The notes under the pieces were generated by a model. It saw nothing but the letters and a program-made list of their open reading frames with translations, did no database searches and was not told the DNA's origin. From Gnetum montanum (Eukaryota; Streptophyta; Gnetopsida; Gnetales; Gnetaceae), in assembly GCA_015680685.1 (NCBI GenBank), contig MNCI01022206.1:181925-245924 (forward strand): a DNA stretch of 64,000 bases, written 5' to 3'. Every line of letters begins with the position of its first letter. The first letter of the stretch is position 1. This document shows, one piece after another, positions 33,979 through 45,720 of the stretch. Position numbers and translations under genes: made by a program.

Positions 33979-34897
33979 AGAGGCAGCACTCCCCTCATTT
34001 CTCATCCTAGTTTAGAAGTAGGGAAACTCTAGCAGTTTGATCACTCCAGAGATAGATTATTTTCCATGTGCTCGCAGTAGGAGTCCTAGAGTGAATGGAT
34101 CTTTATTCGAGCAACGTTGTACCTGAACGCAAGTTGTGTACGGCAATAAAGATGAACTTGATTGGATAAACCTTGCAGTGCATGGAATAGGATTTTATTT
34201 AATTGTTATTTATTGCTTTCCTAGAATGTAGTATGAGTACGACTTAATTACGAGCATCTAAGGATGTGTACGGTTAGTCAAGGAATCGGTTGCTCATCGC
34301 ATGCGGTATGAGTACAACTTGATTACGAGCATCTCGTGTCACTACTTGGTAACCCAGTGGCATATCCAGGATCTACGCTTGGTAATCCCAGTGGTAGTCG
34401 TGCACAACAGATGTGTACGGTTAGTCAAGGAATTGGCTGCTCATCGCACTTAGGCTAGTTAGGCTCTCTCAACCCTTTCCTCCTAGTTAGGTGCCTTAGT
34501 ACGACCACTTCGAGCACGTGCGTTACGTGTGGTGATCCCAGTAACGATTAGCATTTGGTAGCCACAGTTGCATAGTTCAGGGTGTGTACAGTAAGTAGGA
34601 ATGGATGCTAATGCTAATTAATTTAGACTTAGGACATTAGTTAGAATTAGTTAGTTTCTCAACCCTTCACCCTTTAGCGTAGAAGATATAAAACCAGAAA
34701 AGTCCAAAAAAATCATATACCTCGGACTTACTTAACCATACACCGTGAAAATAATAAGTAAGTCTGGGAAGATAACAAATGATTAACCCCAAGTGTTCCA
34801 TGGGGCGTTTAGGGATTTAGTGTGCGGAGTTTGACCAGATCACTCGTGCTACGCTTGTTTTACATGGTTGAGTGTAGGGGTACCTCGCCACTCATCA

Positions 34898-34916
34898 TAG
34901 GCGCCGTTGCTAGGGA
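34898..34916 (+). other. B-plus primer-binding site
   Basis: TAGGCGCCGTTGCTAGGGA directly after the 5' LTR. It matches the TGGCGCCGTTGCCGGGGA site of Athila/Tat elements. Confidence 0.85.
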
Positions 34917-35147
34917 CTAAGTGTTTGTGCACCGAATAGAACATAATGGATATCACTCACATCATTGTGAGCCTTAACGAACCTTTGGATTAATCAAAAG
35001 ATAAAAATTAATTAACGGTGAATTTAGCACACCGATAAAAAAATACCTTCTTCTGATAAGAGCAACTCACCACCTAAGGACCACACATGAGACAGTCGGC
35101 AACATAAAAGGCATAACCAAAATCAACCAAGTCCTCAGTAATATAGG

Positions 35148-36340
35148 GTGACATATACTCATCTCAATGAGTATGTGCCTGATCTTACCTTTATCCTCCA
35201 TCAAGATGAACAGTTGCACTGGAGAGATTTGTTTGGTAACATAGTGTTACCTCCAGATCGTGTTGTCCCTAACATGCTTCTTCGTGCTTTGGCACATACT
35301 GGCATGACAGAACTTTACCTCGAATACGTTGCGGCAAATTCTGACATGAGGGATTATCATCCCACAAATTCACAACGTATGAGAGATGCAAGGTGGGAGA
35401 GCCAACATACATTGTCGAAGGGCAAAGCCCTGCACATCCTTAGCAAAATATGAAATGAAGAACCCCTTATCATAGGTTCTTTAGCAAAGGATGTTCCCCC
35501 TCCTAACGATGGAAGGAGGAAGGATATCAAAACCTATGATCAATGATACATATCCCTGGTTCTAATGCCCGTGAACACCAACTGTTCACAGAGGGAACAA
35601 CCACTAACGCTAAGGATGTGCACTTTGATCGTCACAACGATCAAGGCCGTAGCAGCAGAAGAGAAGGTAAGAAACATCATCAGGGTGATGATTTCCCTTC
35701 TTCTTCTCATTCTTCCCATCATTCATCCTCTCCTTCCACATCTGGGGACAGCCACCATGAACACAAAGGTGAGGATAAAAGTAAAAAGGACCAAAAACCT
35801 CGACGGGAAAGTCGAGAGAGAGGACAAGGGCAAGGACGTAGGGAGAGTAGGGAACAATGCAGATATCGCAGGAATCATGAAAGAGACGATCATGATGAGC
35901 CCCTACTCGCAACCTGAAGTATGCTTAACATAACGGAGACAGTTAGGATTCCCACAAGGCATTTAAAGGATAGCTGAATCAAATGATTAGACATGAACAA
36001 CATCCCACGGTTTGAAGAGGGATACAATGCTGATCTAAAAAATCATTTATAGGCATTCCACAATGCCTATGCCTTGCAAAATATAGACAGTGAGTGGCAG
36101 AAACATAAGTTGTTCACAAGGACACTCACCAAAGAAGCAAAGAGCTGGTACCGGTCCTTAGAACTGGAAACCATTAGGAGGTGGAGTACAATGCTAGAAC
36201 TGTTCAATGAAAAGTATCAAACGTACTCCAGAGTGTCCAATTTGCATAAGTAGATCCAAGGCTGGAAGNAGTTGAACAAAGTAGTGACAAAGGTAAGAAA
36301 AAGTGGAGAGATTTAGGCCCTGCACATAATAAGGGTAAGG
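35148..36340 (+). pseudogene. B-plus gag
   Basis: Opens at 35148 (MTYTHLNEYVPDLTFILHQD) and stops after 101 codons. A second frame, 35543-35917, is Ser/His/Arg-rich and basic (SSSHSSHHSSSPSTSGDSHH, then RRESRERGQGQGRRESREQ), possibly an RNA-binding segment. The Retrotrans_gag core follows near 36000-36220: FEEGYNADLKNHL, FHNAYALQNIDSEWQKHKLF, TRTLTKEAKSWYRSLELETI, RRWSTMLELFNEKYQTYSRV. It is collinear with the gag core of B-minus. An N lies at 36269. Stops at several points make this copy non-coding, although it is less decayed than its neighbours. The start at 35148 is the first good ATG after the PBS and is not certain. Confidence 0.8.
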
Positions 36341-36358
36341 GAAAAATCACTAACTCCA

Positions 36359-36910
36359 ATGTGGCTGAGGATTCTGATTCAGATGATGATGGTGGATGTG
36401 AGATCTGCCATTATGACCATCCTAAGGGATGTTTCCTCATTATCTCACATCTACAGGAGTCTAGGGTGTATGCACTTAATCCAAGACTCAATCAATGGCA
36501 AACACCCCGAAGGTTACCTTATCCACAAGGTAACCCAAGGCAGTTCCACCAACCACTAACGTATTATCCAAGTGGAACTCTGCCACAGTCCATCAGACAA
36601 CATCAGTAGTGGCAATACCCATAGTCATGGGGGATGCCACCGCCAACACAACTGTATCCTTACCGGCAGCCCGATCCTTATGGTTATTATGTGCAGCAGC
36701 CGATTTCTCCAAGTGACTCTATGGGTCACACAACCCCCTATCGTCACTACCAAGTTCAGGAGTACTTCAGAAGAACTCCTTCTCCTCCGGGAGACATCTC
36801 ACACTCATTCCATCCTCCTAATCCATCCGCACCTCTTCCACCACAAGTAGTTCCCATAACACCTCCTACTTTAATAATGCAAGGGGAACTTCCTCCTCAA
36901 CTGTAGCAAT
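36359..36910 (+). pseudogene. B-plus proline/tyrosine-rich gag tail
   Basis: The frame 36361-36609 reads SDSDDDGGCEICHYDHPKGC, then SHLQESRVYALNPRLNQWQT, and runs after a stop into 36634-36906: PPPTQLYPYRQPDPYGYYVQ, PISPSDSMG, SHSFHPPNPSAPLPPQVVPI. A C-x2-C-x3-H-x3-C arrangement (CEICHYDHPKGC) could be a small degenerate metal-binding motif; the spacing differs from the retroviral CCHC knuckle. B-minus has a corresponding proline-rich tail (23115-23973) with CPILSHLHENWGGMLHPYF. Confidence 0.65.
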
Positions 36911-37020
36911 GTCATGCTGCGAGAGCTGTAAATATCCAACATGCTACTGGTTCTGACAACTGTAAAAAGAGAAGACCTTACTTCAGAACCAAAAGCCTAA
37001 ACAAACTCTCTCAACAACAA

Positions 37021-37641
37021 GTGGTTGAGGCCATGTACACTCCTCCACCATCTAACACCTCGGAGCACCCTTCAGTCCAACAGAGCATAACGCATACGGT
37101 TATGTTAACACATACCATAACCAATTGGATCAAGGTAGGACACCTTCACAGGAAACTAACTGACCCTAGGAGTCCCTTAATCTATTTGCAGATCGCCGTA
37201 AATAAACCACATAGGGCTCTTCTTGACTTAGGTTCCAGAGTCAACTTAATTTCACGAGAGATGTATCACGCCTGGAACCTGCCCCAACTCAAGAAGAGCA
37301 ACATTCAACTAGAGCTGACAAACTAGTCCATCACCATTCCCTTGGGATTGGTGGGAGACATCATCATCATTGTGTGTGGTTGGTCTTACCGAGCTGATTT
37401 TCTGGTGATTGAAGTGAACAACAACGAAGGGGACTTCCCAATTATAATGGGAAAGGCATGGCTTAGTACAATAGACGCATGCCTTAGGATCCGTGATCTT
37501 TCCTTGAAAATTTTGAAGATAAACATATGTGGAAAGATCGAGAAGAGGAAAGTTCCATGCATCACATACAGTGATTCATCAGGTGATGACATGGAAGAAA
37601 TGCCTCCATGTAACAGGTGTGCCCATAAAACTTTGAACTAA
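37021..37641 (+). pseudogene. B-plus aspartic protease
   Basis: Frame 37021-37326 ends with LIYLQIAVNKPHRALLDLGS, RVNLISREMYHAWNLPQL. The catalytic motif is DLGSRVNLIS (family DLGASVNLM). After one stop the frame 37342-37641 continues VCGWSYRADFLVIEVNN and FPIIMGKAWLSTIDACLRI, which corresponds to the second half with ILGRPFLAT (here IMGKAWLST). It would cleave gag. Only one stop and no frameshift separate the halves. A protease without any downstream RT is the unusual feature of this element. Confidence 0.8.
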
Positions 37642-37754
37642 AGATGCCTGTATGTAGCAACCACACAACCAATAGTAGACACCCCGTGGTTGACAAATCG
37701 AAGGAGCAGACAAATGTGCATGGAACAAACTGAGGAAACCCATGCCAAAAATGN

Positions 37755-37786
<32 letters not shown>
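37755..37786 (+). repeat. (TG)n microsatellite
   Basis: About 16 TG units preceded by an N at 37754. The histidine/threonine-rich minus-strand frames crossing it are translation artefacts. Confidence 0.95.
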
Positions 37787-39520
37787 CCACCCTGTAAGTT
37801 TGTCCCATAATAAGTGTTCTCCATGATGGCATGAACTATTTTCATATCGATTGCTAATGCTTGGTTTTTACCTTTAACTCACAATGTTGATACTAAGGTA
37901 TGTTTCTTTTGATATGGTAGGCAATGAGACCACTTCATCCATTCATTCACCAGTTTCTATGATTTCCCTCGACTTGGAAATGTACAGTTCCCTTTCTAAT
38001 AAGAACTTTAACGAATTAGTGACTGGGGATTTCTCAAACTAAGGAAGGACTCATGGATTGAAAAGGGTGTGACTTCAAGGGAACTTGATGCTTTTGTATT
38101 GGTCATTCTCTTGGGTGTTTGAATGTTTCTTCTTGAGTTTTCTGCCATTCCGATGTTACCCAATTATCGGAAGTTGAGACAATAAAAATAAGAAGTCTTT
38201 GCATGGTGTGGTTCTCACGCATAAAAACACAAAAAAAAAACAAAAAAAAACCAAGTGAGAATTCAAAGCACACCCCTTAGACGAATAAAATTGCACTACA
38301 AGCACTGGTTATGGAACCAAAAGTGTTCCCTCTAACTAAAGCCCTTCTCGCTTCCCATTCTCTCCTTTGTTTCGTCAGAATGGTGGTGGCTCTTGGAGCG
38401 TGCATTCTTGTTACCCAAGTGGATGGTTTAACTGAATGTGTTGATGCAAAGTCACTAGATGTGGTTGGTTTGAGGTCGGAGTTGGAATGAGATTTCCCAA
38501 GTCACATTAACCATGAAACACACAAGGGGCTGTACACCACCTTGTTCTTTGGATTCCATTCCATTTCTCTTCTCTCCATCCTTCTCTCCATTGTTCACCT
38601 CATTGCCGGTTGTATCATTAGTGTATATATTTTGGTTGATGCATTGTTTTCTTTTTGGTAAAAGCTTGTGGTTATGACTTTAACTCTTCTTCTAGATGAC
38701 ATTCCTAGAGCCTCTGGACTCTTTGAATGTGGGTTTGTCAGGGCATTAAGGGCATGAGCCTGCTTTGGGGAGGACCCACTATCATTCCTATTTGGAGCCT
38801 TAGTTAAATTCTTTTCCTTAACATTTTGCAATTAATTTTTTTTTGTTCATTTCCATCTTGACATCCACTTCATCGATGCCATAGTTATCCCTTTTTATCT
38901 ATCTTTCTTACTCCTTTTCTTTCTCCATTCTAATGCTACCGGAGGTTCATGATTAGGTCAGGGGGGAAGGGGGCCGGTTTTTTTTGATTTTCTCCCTGCC
39001 CCGAAATTTTTTGATTTTCTTCCTAACCCCTACACCTTCGGTAGTCATCAGTCACATATTCCCAGATCCATATCAACCATACCACAACCTAGCCAATGAG
39101 TTTACACCGAAGCAAGGTAGTAATTACATGATGATTCAATTACCCTTGCTAGTATATGATTGTGTTGTGTGTGCAGATGGTGGTCATGAAAACAACGAAT
39201 TGGATCTAGAGCAAACACTTGGAGTGGAGCTATGCTAGAAGAAGTGATGCAAGGAGCAAGATATTTGGCATGCTTACGGATGGACAATGAAGGCATAATC
39301 TTGGCGTTGGCAGCAGAAACACTTCTTTCTCTCTCTCTTTCTCAAGCTGCCAACAAAGGCCTGATGTCATTGTAATAAGGTGTTCACCCTTGTTATCATG
39401 AACACCAGTTTTGTCAAGTCTTGTAATAATGATCCGTTCACATGTCATTCCATTAGTTTCATTACCCTCAATAATTCCATAACTACATGATATTATTGTA
39501 AGGAACTCGAGGACGAGTTT
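37787..39520 (+). other. B-plus long 3' noncoding region
   Basis: Collinear, inverted, with 20861-22715 of B-minus. Shared landmarks are TTGCTAATGxTTGGTTTTTACCTTTxA near 37851, CTAATGCTACCGGAGGTTCAT (AGCGATAGAA in B-minus at the corresponding place), the conserved block at 38721-38780, a CTTTCTCTCTCTCTTTCTC tract near 39327-39345, and AGGAACTCGAGGACGAGTTT before the PPT. Open frames such as 38984-39238 have no counterpart in B-minus, so I find no gene. Confidence 0.65.
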
Positions 39521-39521
39521 T

Positions 39522-39539
39522 CATTCAGTCATGGGGATA
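39522..39539 (+). other. B-plus polypurine tract
   Basis: CATTCAGTCATGGGGATA directly before the 3' LTR. Same sequence as in B-minus with one change. Confidence 0.75.
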
Positions 39540-40496
39540 TGATGAGACGCGATATTGCGGTCCGCTGCCAAATCTATAAATAAGAGGTGGCACTCCCCTC
39601 ATTTCTCATCCTAGTTTAGAAGTAGGGAAACTCTAGCAGTTTGATCACTCCAGAGATAGATTATTTTCCATGTGCCCGCAGTAGGAGTCCTAGAGTGAAT
39701 GGATCTTTATTTGAGCAACTTTGTACCTGAACACAAGTTGTGTATGGTAATAAAAAAGAACTTGATTGAATAAACCTTGCAGTGCATGGAATAGGATGTT
39801 ATTTAATTGTTATTTATTGCTTTCCTAGAATGCAGTATGAGTATGACTTGATTACAAGCATCTAAGGATGTGTACAGTTAGTCAAGGAATCAGTTGCTCA
39901 TCGCATGCAGTATGAGTACAACTTGATTACGAGCATCTCGTGTGACTACTTGGTAACCCAGTGGCGTATCCAGGATCTATGCTTGGTAATCCCAGTGGCA
40001 GTTATGCACAGTAGATGTGTACGGTTAGTCAAGGAATCGGCTGCTCATCGCACTTAGGCTAGTTAGGCTCTCTCAACCCTTTCCTCCTAGTTAGGTGCTT
40101 CAGTACAACCACTTCGACTACATGCGTTACGTGTGGTGATCCTAGTAATGATTAGCATTTGGTAGCCATAGTTTCATAGTTCAGGGTGTGTACAGTAAGT
40201 GAGAATGGATGCTGACGCTAGTTAATTTAGACTTAGGACATTAGTTAGAATTAGTTAGTTTCTCAACCTTTCACCCTTTAGCGTAGAAGATATAAAACTA
40301 GAAAAGACCAAAAAAATCATATACCTCGGACTTACTTAACCATACACCGTGACAACAACAAGTATGGGAAGATAACAAATGATTAACCCCAAGTGTTCCA
40401 TGGGCCGTTTAGGCATTTAGTCTGCAGAGTTCGACCGGATCACACATGCTACGCTTGTTTTGCATGGTGAGTGTAGGGGTACCTCGCAACTCATCA
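39540..40496 (+). repeat. B-plus 3' LTR
   Basis: 957 bp, TGATGAGACGCG to CAACTCATCA. U3 keeps a single palindrome-like word (GCGATATTGC). Differences from the 5' LTR are mostly C-to-T or G-to-A, for example ATTCGAG/ATTTGAG and TACGGCAA/TATGGTAA. Confidence 0.92.
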
Positions 40497-40501
40497 GACA
40501 T
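40497..40501. other. B-plus target-site duplication, right
   Basis: GACAT, identical to 33883-33887. Confidence 0.9.
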
Positions 40502-41880
40502 GTAGATCAATACAAAAATACATATACATCTAAGATATAAAAAACACACACAAAACATAGTTTAAGATTGTTACATGGACCAGGTGATGTCCTCATCAAA
40601 GTTCTACCTTACTTATGTAGATTCACATCATATAGTTGATGTAGAGTCCTATGTTTATGTGATGGATAAAGCATATGATTTTTCCTCATTTTTACCATTT
40701 ATGCCTTAAATCTTTAAAATACCAAAACACATTATAAATAATTAAAATCCTAAAAATATTTATTTAATCCTCATTTTTATAAGCGGTAATGACTCAACCT
40801 TACCCAAGAAGGTCATAATTATATAACATGTTGTTGGGCCATTGAGGTTGTAACTAAGAACCATTTTATTGCAATTTTTTATGTGGTTTTGCACCTATCT
40901 CTTGAGGGATTATGACATGTGTGTGGGTGTGCAAGCATTTACCTTATCCCCAAGTAGAATTGCAATGCATGGGCATTTTTTATTATTATATATTTTTTAT
41001 AATCATTAAATACATAAAAATTATAAAATATAGAAATCATAATATTTCCTTGTCATTCTCTCTCTATGATTACATGGAATTTAATAGTATCATATGTATT
41101 ATAATATCTTTTTACAACTTTTGAATGTAATGAAATATGCAAGTATTCTTAGCAATTGACTCAACATTGTCTTTGAAGCTTACAACTGGATCACACTGCG
41201 ATTCAAATGATAAATCCCTTCGTTCAAATTGGTGAGACTCATATTAGAATCTTATCCTTTACCTTTTTGCCTTTAATTTTGTGCTTCATCTCTATTTCAT
41301 CTGTCGAATAGATATTTCTTTCCTATATATAAATGCATCTTATGTTATCATTATAAGAATATACTTTTCTTTTTACAAATGAATTTTCTTTTTTATTAGT
41401 AGATCTTGTTCTAAAAATATCTTTCTTCTCTAAATTCTTACATTCTTGTTATTGATAGATCTTCATTTTTTTACATAAAAATCCTTTATTTGAATGGAAA
41501 AATAATTCATTTATTATAAATGACACATACATGCCTCATGATTTCTTGCATTTATCTTGATCTTTAGACTTTTTTTTATGCTTTATACTTCTTCATAGAT
41601 CATGATCTCTTCATCTTGTATATCACATTAAATTGTCACATGACTTTCAACATAGGTTATGTATTGTTGTAATAACTTCATGAAAATATTATCTTTTCAA
41701 TGGCCTTGTTGTTATACATAGAAATACGAATATTTTATAATTTTATTATTAACATAATTCTTATGTTTTAACACTAAATCAATGTTGGTTAAGGTGGATA
41801 TCAAGATGAAAGAAAATTCACATTAGAGATATTAACCATTCATGGATAAAATTTAGTTTATAAAAAATCCAAAAAGTAAA
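40502..41880. other. No gene seen
   Basis: Continuation of the sequence into which B-plus inserted. AT-rich, and none of the open frames resembles a protein. The hydrophobic frame at 40912-41124 comes from AT-rich sequence. Confidence 0.4.
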
Positions 41881-42310
41881 CTGGCATAAGTCTTTTATCA
41901 TGTGAAGTAAAATTTATTGGCATTGATGATTATATTTAGTATATATTACGATTCAAAAAATAATTTCAACAACTAGAATTCAAGGTGGAGTTACTCATTA
42001 ACTTGTTATATGATAATACTACTATCATTATCTCCTCAAAAGAGCATGTGATGCATGAAAAATCGAAGCACATTAATATCATATACTTTTTTGTCAAGTA
42101 AAAAGTAAAGGAGTAGTAAAGTCAAAACACATTAATTTTATTACCCAATTAGTATATTTAATAACCAAAGTCTTCCTACCATGCAAAAATGACTATGTCA
42201 ACTCCAAGAGTGACTTTATCAAGATGGATGAAGACAAAGAAAAAATTGCAAATACAATATCTCAATATTCAAAATGCATACTAGAGAAGGGAATGTTAGA
42301 AATTGCATGA
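41881..42310 (+). pseudogene. Ty1/copia RNase H C-terminal fragment
   Basis: Plus-strand frames read ISLLSCEVKFIGIDDYI (family TALSSCEAEYIA), FKVELLINLLYDNTTIIISS, then EHVMHEKSKHINIIYFFVK (family NPVFHERTKHIEVDCHFV), ending near 42300 after YHAKMTMSTPRVT. This is the last part of a copia polyprotein. I see no LTR or upstream domains, so it is an isolated remnant. Stops replace several residues. Confidence 0.7.
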
Positions 42311-43084
42311 AATTTTCATCATATTAATCATTCTCACATGAAGACAAGAATAAGTTATGAAGATAAAATTAGGTATCACATGCTTAATTAGCTAGGGTAA
42401 TTAGTTTTTTTTAATTAGAATACAAAGCCTTGTAAAATCTAGATATTTTTAAATTTCTATTAGTTAGAAGTCTAAGAGTCATAGAAAAAATATTTTATTA
42501 AATATTATTTATTATTAAAAAGATAAGAAAAGGAAAAGTACCTAAACCTAAATTCTTTTTTATTATTTCTATCCATTTTCCATGGCACTTTTTTTCTCAT
42601 GAACATAGATTATCCCCAAGAAAAACCTATAAGTATGTAGATGATTTCCATATGAAAAATAATAAAATTATATTACTAAAATTTTGATAAGACTTTGTCT
42701 TAAATTTTGTTATAACTTTGCAATAATAATTAAGTACTAATTTCTCTTCAAAGAATCATTCTTCTTTCATTTACCAAAGTACCATTTCAAGCAACAATTG
42801 ATTTTAAGTACCAAATTTATTTCATCTCATTTGTAATAATTTCATATATCAATTTTTCTTTTAAAAATTAATTAAAATTGAAGGCATTCAATATTTTCAT
42901 CATATTTTTATCAAATTTTAAGTTTCAAAAAGTTGATAAAATAACATTAGCAATTTAATTTATTCACATTAAATAATATTTATTTTCTAATATTTAAATC
43001 ATCTAGAAGGTAGAGTAGATCAATATGAACCCATAAAATTAAGTTACATTAAAATATGAATTCTAAAACTCATGGCCTTAAAGA
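42311..43084. other. No gene seen
   Basis: Very AT-rich sequence following the copia fragment. It may include the rest of that element's 3' end. Confidence 0.4.
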
Positions 43085-43310
43085 AAATTTCTTTTACCAT
43101 GATTTGTGGTTAGGTCATGGTGAACTCAAAATGTAACCACAAGTCAATCGCATCCTATGATCAAGAGCTGCATTGCTTTTCAAAACTTAAAAATTTTAAG
43201 AAAATAAATTTCACCATGAATTTTGGTTAGGTGATGATGAACTCAAAAGAAAACCATGAGTCAACAAAGTTCTTTGATCAAGAATTGAATTGTTTTCTAT
43301 ATGACCACAA
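43085..43310. repeat. 117-bp tandem duplication
   Basis: GGTTAGGTCATGGTGAACTC at 43108 and GGTTAGGTGATGATGAACTC at 43225 lie in two collinear copies. They share AAATTTC, ACCATGA, ACCACAAGTCAA/ACCATGAGTCAA and TGATCAAGA. Related short words (ATGACCTATGGTTA, ATGACTCATAGT) continue to about 43600. Confidence 0.6.
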
Positions 43311-43680
43311 CATGTAGTTTAGTTTGATTGGAAGAGTATGACTTGTGATTCTTTGCCACAACCTATGGTAATTTTTTCCTATTCTATAAATAGATTACAA
43401 GTCACACTATTGCCCATGCTCAAGTTCTAGTATCCTTAATTTTAAATTTTTCTTTGTCATAACCTCCATCATGACCTATGGTTAACTAATGTATCCATCA
43501 TTTTTAATTTTTATATTAGAACTGTAGTATGACTCATAGTCCACTTGTAAAACTTAGCATGATCCATGATTAGATTATAGTCATCAACTAGGATCCTTGG
43601 TTCAATTGTCAGGAACTAAATTTTTGAATTTTGATAAAATTTAACATATTGAATTACTCAAAGTTTGATCCACCATTCTT
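43311..43680. other. No gene seen
   Basis: Holds only scattered ATGACxxATGGTT-like words related to the duplication before it. Confidence 0.4.
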
Positions 43681-43699
43681 GCTAACTTTAACAAAATGT

Positions 43700-44010
43700 A
43701 GATTCTTAATGTAAATCTACTATGACTAAAAAATCAAACATAATTACATAATCTATTCTAATTTTAGTAGTAGCACCTTCACTTGTATCTCGAAGTACTT
43801 TGATATATCTATAAGAAATGTTCTTTTTATGCAAGGCCCACCAAATAATATCTCTTAACACTCTATCATATGCTTTTTCTGGGTCAGTAAATATCATATG
43901 TAGAATTTCCTTAAAGTTTTCATTTATTAAAAAAGGTAAGAAAGTTGCTAAGTTTCGATTTTCTTCTTCAAAAAATTTTCAATATAAAATAGCTAAATTG
44001 TGGAAATGAA
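43700..44010 (-). pseudogene. LINE reverse transcriptase fragment
   Basis: The minus strand reads FLINENFKEILHMIFTDPEK, AYDRVLRDIIWWALHKKNIS, YRYIKVLRDTSEGATTKIR. It matches the RT block of plant LINEs (family HMVFIDLEKAYDRVPRxxLWxxL, then IxxIKDMYDGATTxVRT). The conserved aspartate in AYDR and the glycine in EGATT are present. Only this block of about 90 residues survives. Confidence 0.85.
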
Positions 44011-45330
44011 TCCCTATATTTATACATGATTCATTGAATACATTTTTTAAAAAATTGGAAGATTTTAATTAACAAGATGTAATCTCCTTAGATTCAATAA
44101 TTTTGGAACTCTAAATTCATCTGAGGAGGAGAGTTATCAAATTCAAAAAAAATGAATATTAATATATTAAAAATTTAGAGTACATAAAATCAACAAAGGG
44201 AGTCTAAAGAAAAAACCCAATGGTTTTGAGGAGACGTTTTCACTTTTTTATCCTTACAACTGATCTTTAAATACCTCTCTTTTGGAGTAGGCAAAGGATA
44301 ACTTGCCCTTGTTTAGAAGCATCCTTATGGGTTTTCATTTCTTACCAAAGGATTCCTTGTAAAGGGAAGGAAAAAACTCTCCTTAAACACAAAAGAATGT
44401 ATCAATTAGAAAACATAAATAAATAACAATAGAAGATAAAAGCTTTTCATTCTTGAGCCTCCAAAATAAAAGGAAATTAATATTATAGTAAATAAATTAA
44501 TTATTCAGTTTTTACTATGAGATTTTTTACATGAAGCTATAACTAAAAAATGGCATTTTTGAGAATTAGATATTTAACTCCTAAATAAATATCATAGTTA
44601 TGCTCTTGCTATTAAAAAATGGCTACACAATAATGCTTCCAAATAGAGTAGATAACAAGTAGCCGAATATACTTTCAAATGTAAAAATAGGAAGTAGACA
44701 AAGTAAGTTGATCACCAAAAATGGTAGTATTGATGTTGTGTTCATAACAATAATCCCATGATCTACTTTGTACCTATGTTATCATCAATATCATAGTCTA
44801 ACACTACATTCATATTTACAAGCTCTGCTTGCTATTCTTGATAATTTTTTTTCTTGTAACATAAATAGAAAAGGAGAAAGAAATTCTATCAAACTCTTTT
44901 ATTTTTCTTAAAATGAAATAATAAGATATTTTTCTTTTTAAGAACTGTATACTATTTTTCCATTCCATGTTATTTACAAGTTTTAAGTTGTAACTTTAAC
45001 ATAAATATTCTCATTGAAATTTGTAATGAATGTCTATTCTATTCTATATTGCTAACTCAAATTTCATAAAAGAATTTCTATGAAAGAAATTCCTATCCAA
45101 TAGATTCATTAGGTCCTTAAAAATTATCAAATAATTTATTATATGTAAATTTCAAGTGAAAATGTAGACTTCTTATGATATCTTTCTTTTAGAAGTAGAT
45201 TTGCTTCTTCTTGAAGTTGAAGCCCATTGTCAATTTATTGCTTATACTCAAAGTTAAGCTACATAGAGGAAGTCAATTATCATAAGAATATAATGATTAC
45301 TACATGAGAAAATTGATAGTTGCATTAAGT
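44011..45330. other. No gene seen
   Basis: AT-rich, and I see no similarity on either strand. It separates two LINE remnants in opposite orientation. Confidence 0.4.
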
Positions 45331-45720
45331 AAATTATGGCTTTAGTTATGGAATATTATAATAGAAAATATTCCTTTAAACAAAATGCTCTTTTGGAAGA
45401 CTATAAAAGAAAAAGTCTTAGTTAAAGTTTGGTTGAATACATTAGGGAAAAAAAATTTTATTTCCAGTTTGTTAGAGGATGTTTCTTATCTAGTACTCAA
45501 AATTATCTATTCCTAGCTATTCCTATTCATTTAAGGACTCAAATTGCTAGAGCAACAATGAGCTCTCATCATCTTGTTATTGAGACAAATTGTTGAATAA
45601 ATTGAGTGAAAGAAGAGTGTATTTGTAGACTTTGTAAATAAACTATAGAATATGAAGAACATGCCTTTTTATTTTTCCCCATATTTGGCTCACATTCAAA
45701 TGAATTAAAATATTGATTGT
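45331..45720 (+). pseudogene. LINE-like ORF2 C-terminal fragment
   Basis: Plus-strand frames read HLRTQIARATMSSHHLVIET, then NC, VKEECICRLC, TIEYEEHAFLFFPIFGSH. The pattern of a basic SSHxLxIETGR block, then ERxCxxC, then a VEDExHFLFxCPxY block is the cysteine/histidine-containing C-terminus of some LINE ORF2 proteins. The first C-x2-C is reduced to CRLC and the last C-P is F-P. Upstream KVLVKVWLNTLGKKNFISSL may belong to the same protein. Confidence 0.5.

Larger units (their letters stand above)
33888..34897 (+). repeat. B-plus 5' LTR
   Basis: 1010 bp, TGATGAAACACG to CCACTCATCA. It pairs with 39540-40496, and is longer mainly because its U3 holds more palindrome copies. An internal duplication is also visible: ATGCGGTATGAGTAC, then GATTACGAGCATCT near 34300 repeats AGTATGAGTACGACTT and TTACGAGCATCT near 34220, and TGTACGGTTAGTCAAGGAATxGG occurs near 34267 and again near 34413. 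Confidence 0.92.
33888..40496 (+). mobile_element. B-plus: complete non-autonomous gag-protease LTR retrotransposon
   Basis: A 6609-bp unit with LTRs 33888-34897 and 39540-40496, a perfect 5-bp target duplication GACAT, PBS, gag, proline-rich linker, aspartic protease, long 3' noncoding region and PPT. I find no RT, RNase H or integrase in any frame of the internal 4.64 kb. It is a sister of B-minus but keeps the protease. The LTRs differ in only about one base in twenty over the part I compared by eye, which makes this one of the youngest insertions here. It lies in or beside the 5' LTR of element D. Confidence 0.9.

Noticed and set aside
35610-35912. 100-residue minus-strand frame and the alternative plus frame 35565-35933 over the B-plus gag
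   Set aside because: Shadows of the Ser/His/Arg-rich gag frame; the composition of the chosen frame fits an RNA-binding gag segment.
37579-37845. Minus-strand frame with a His-Thr repeat
   Set aside because: Translation of the (TG)n microsatellite next to an N.
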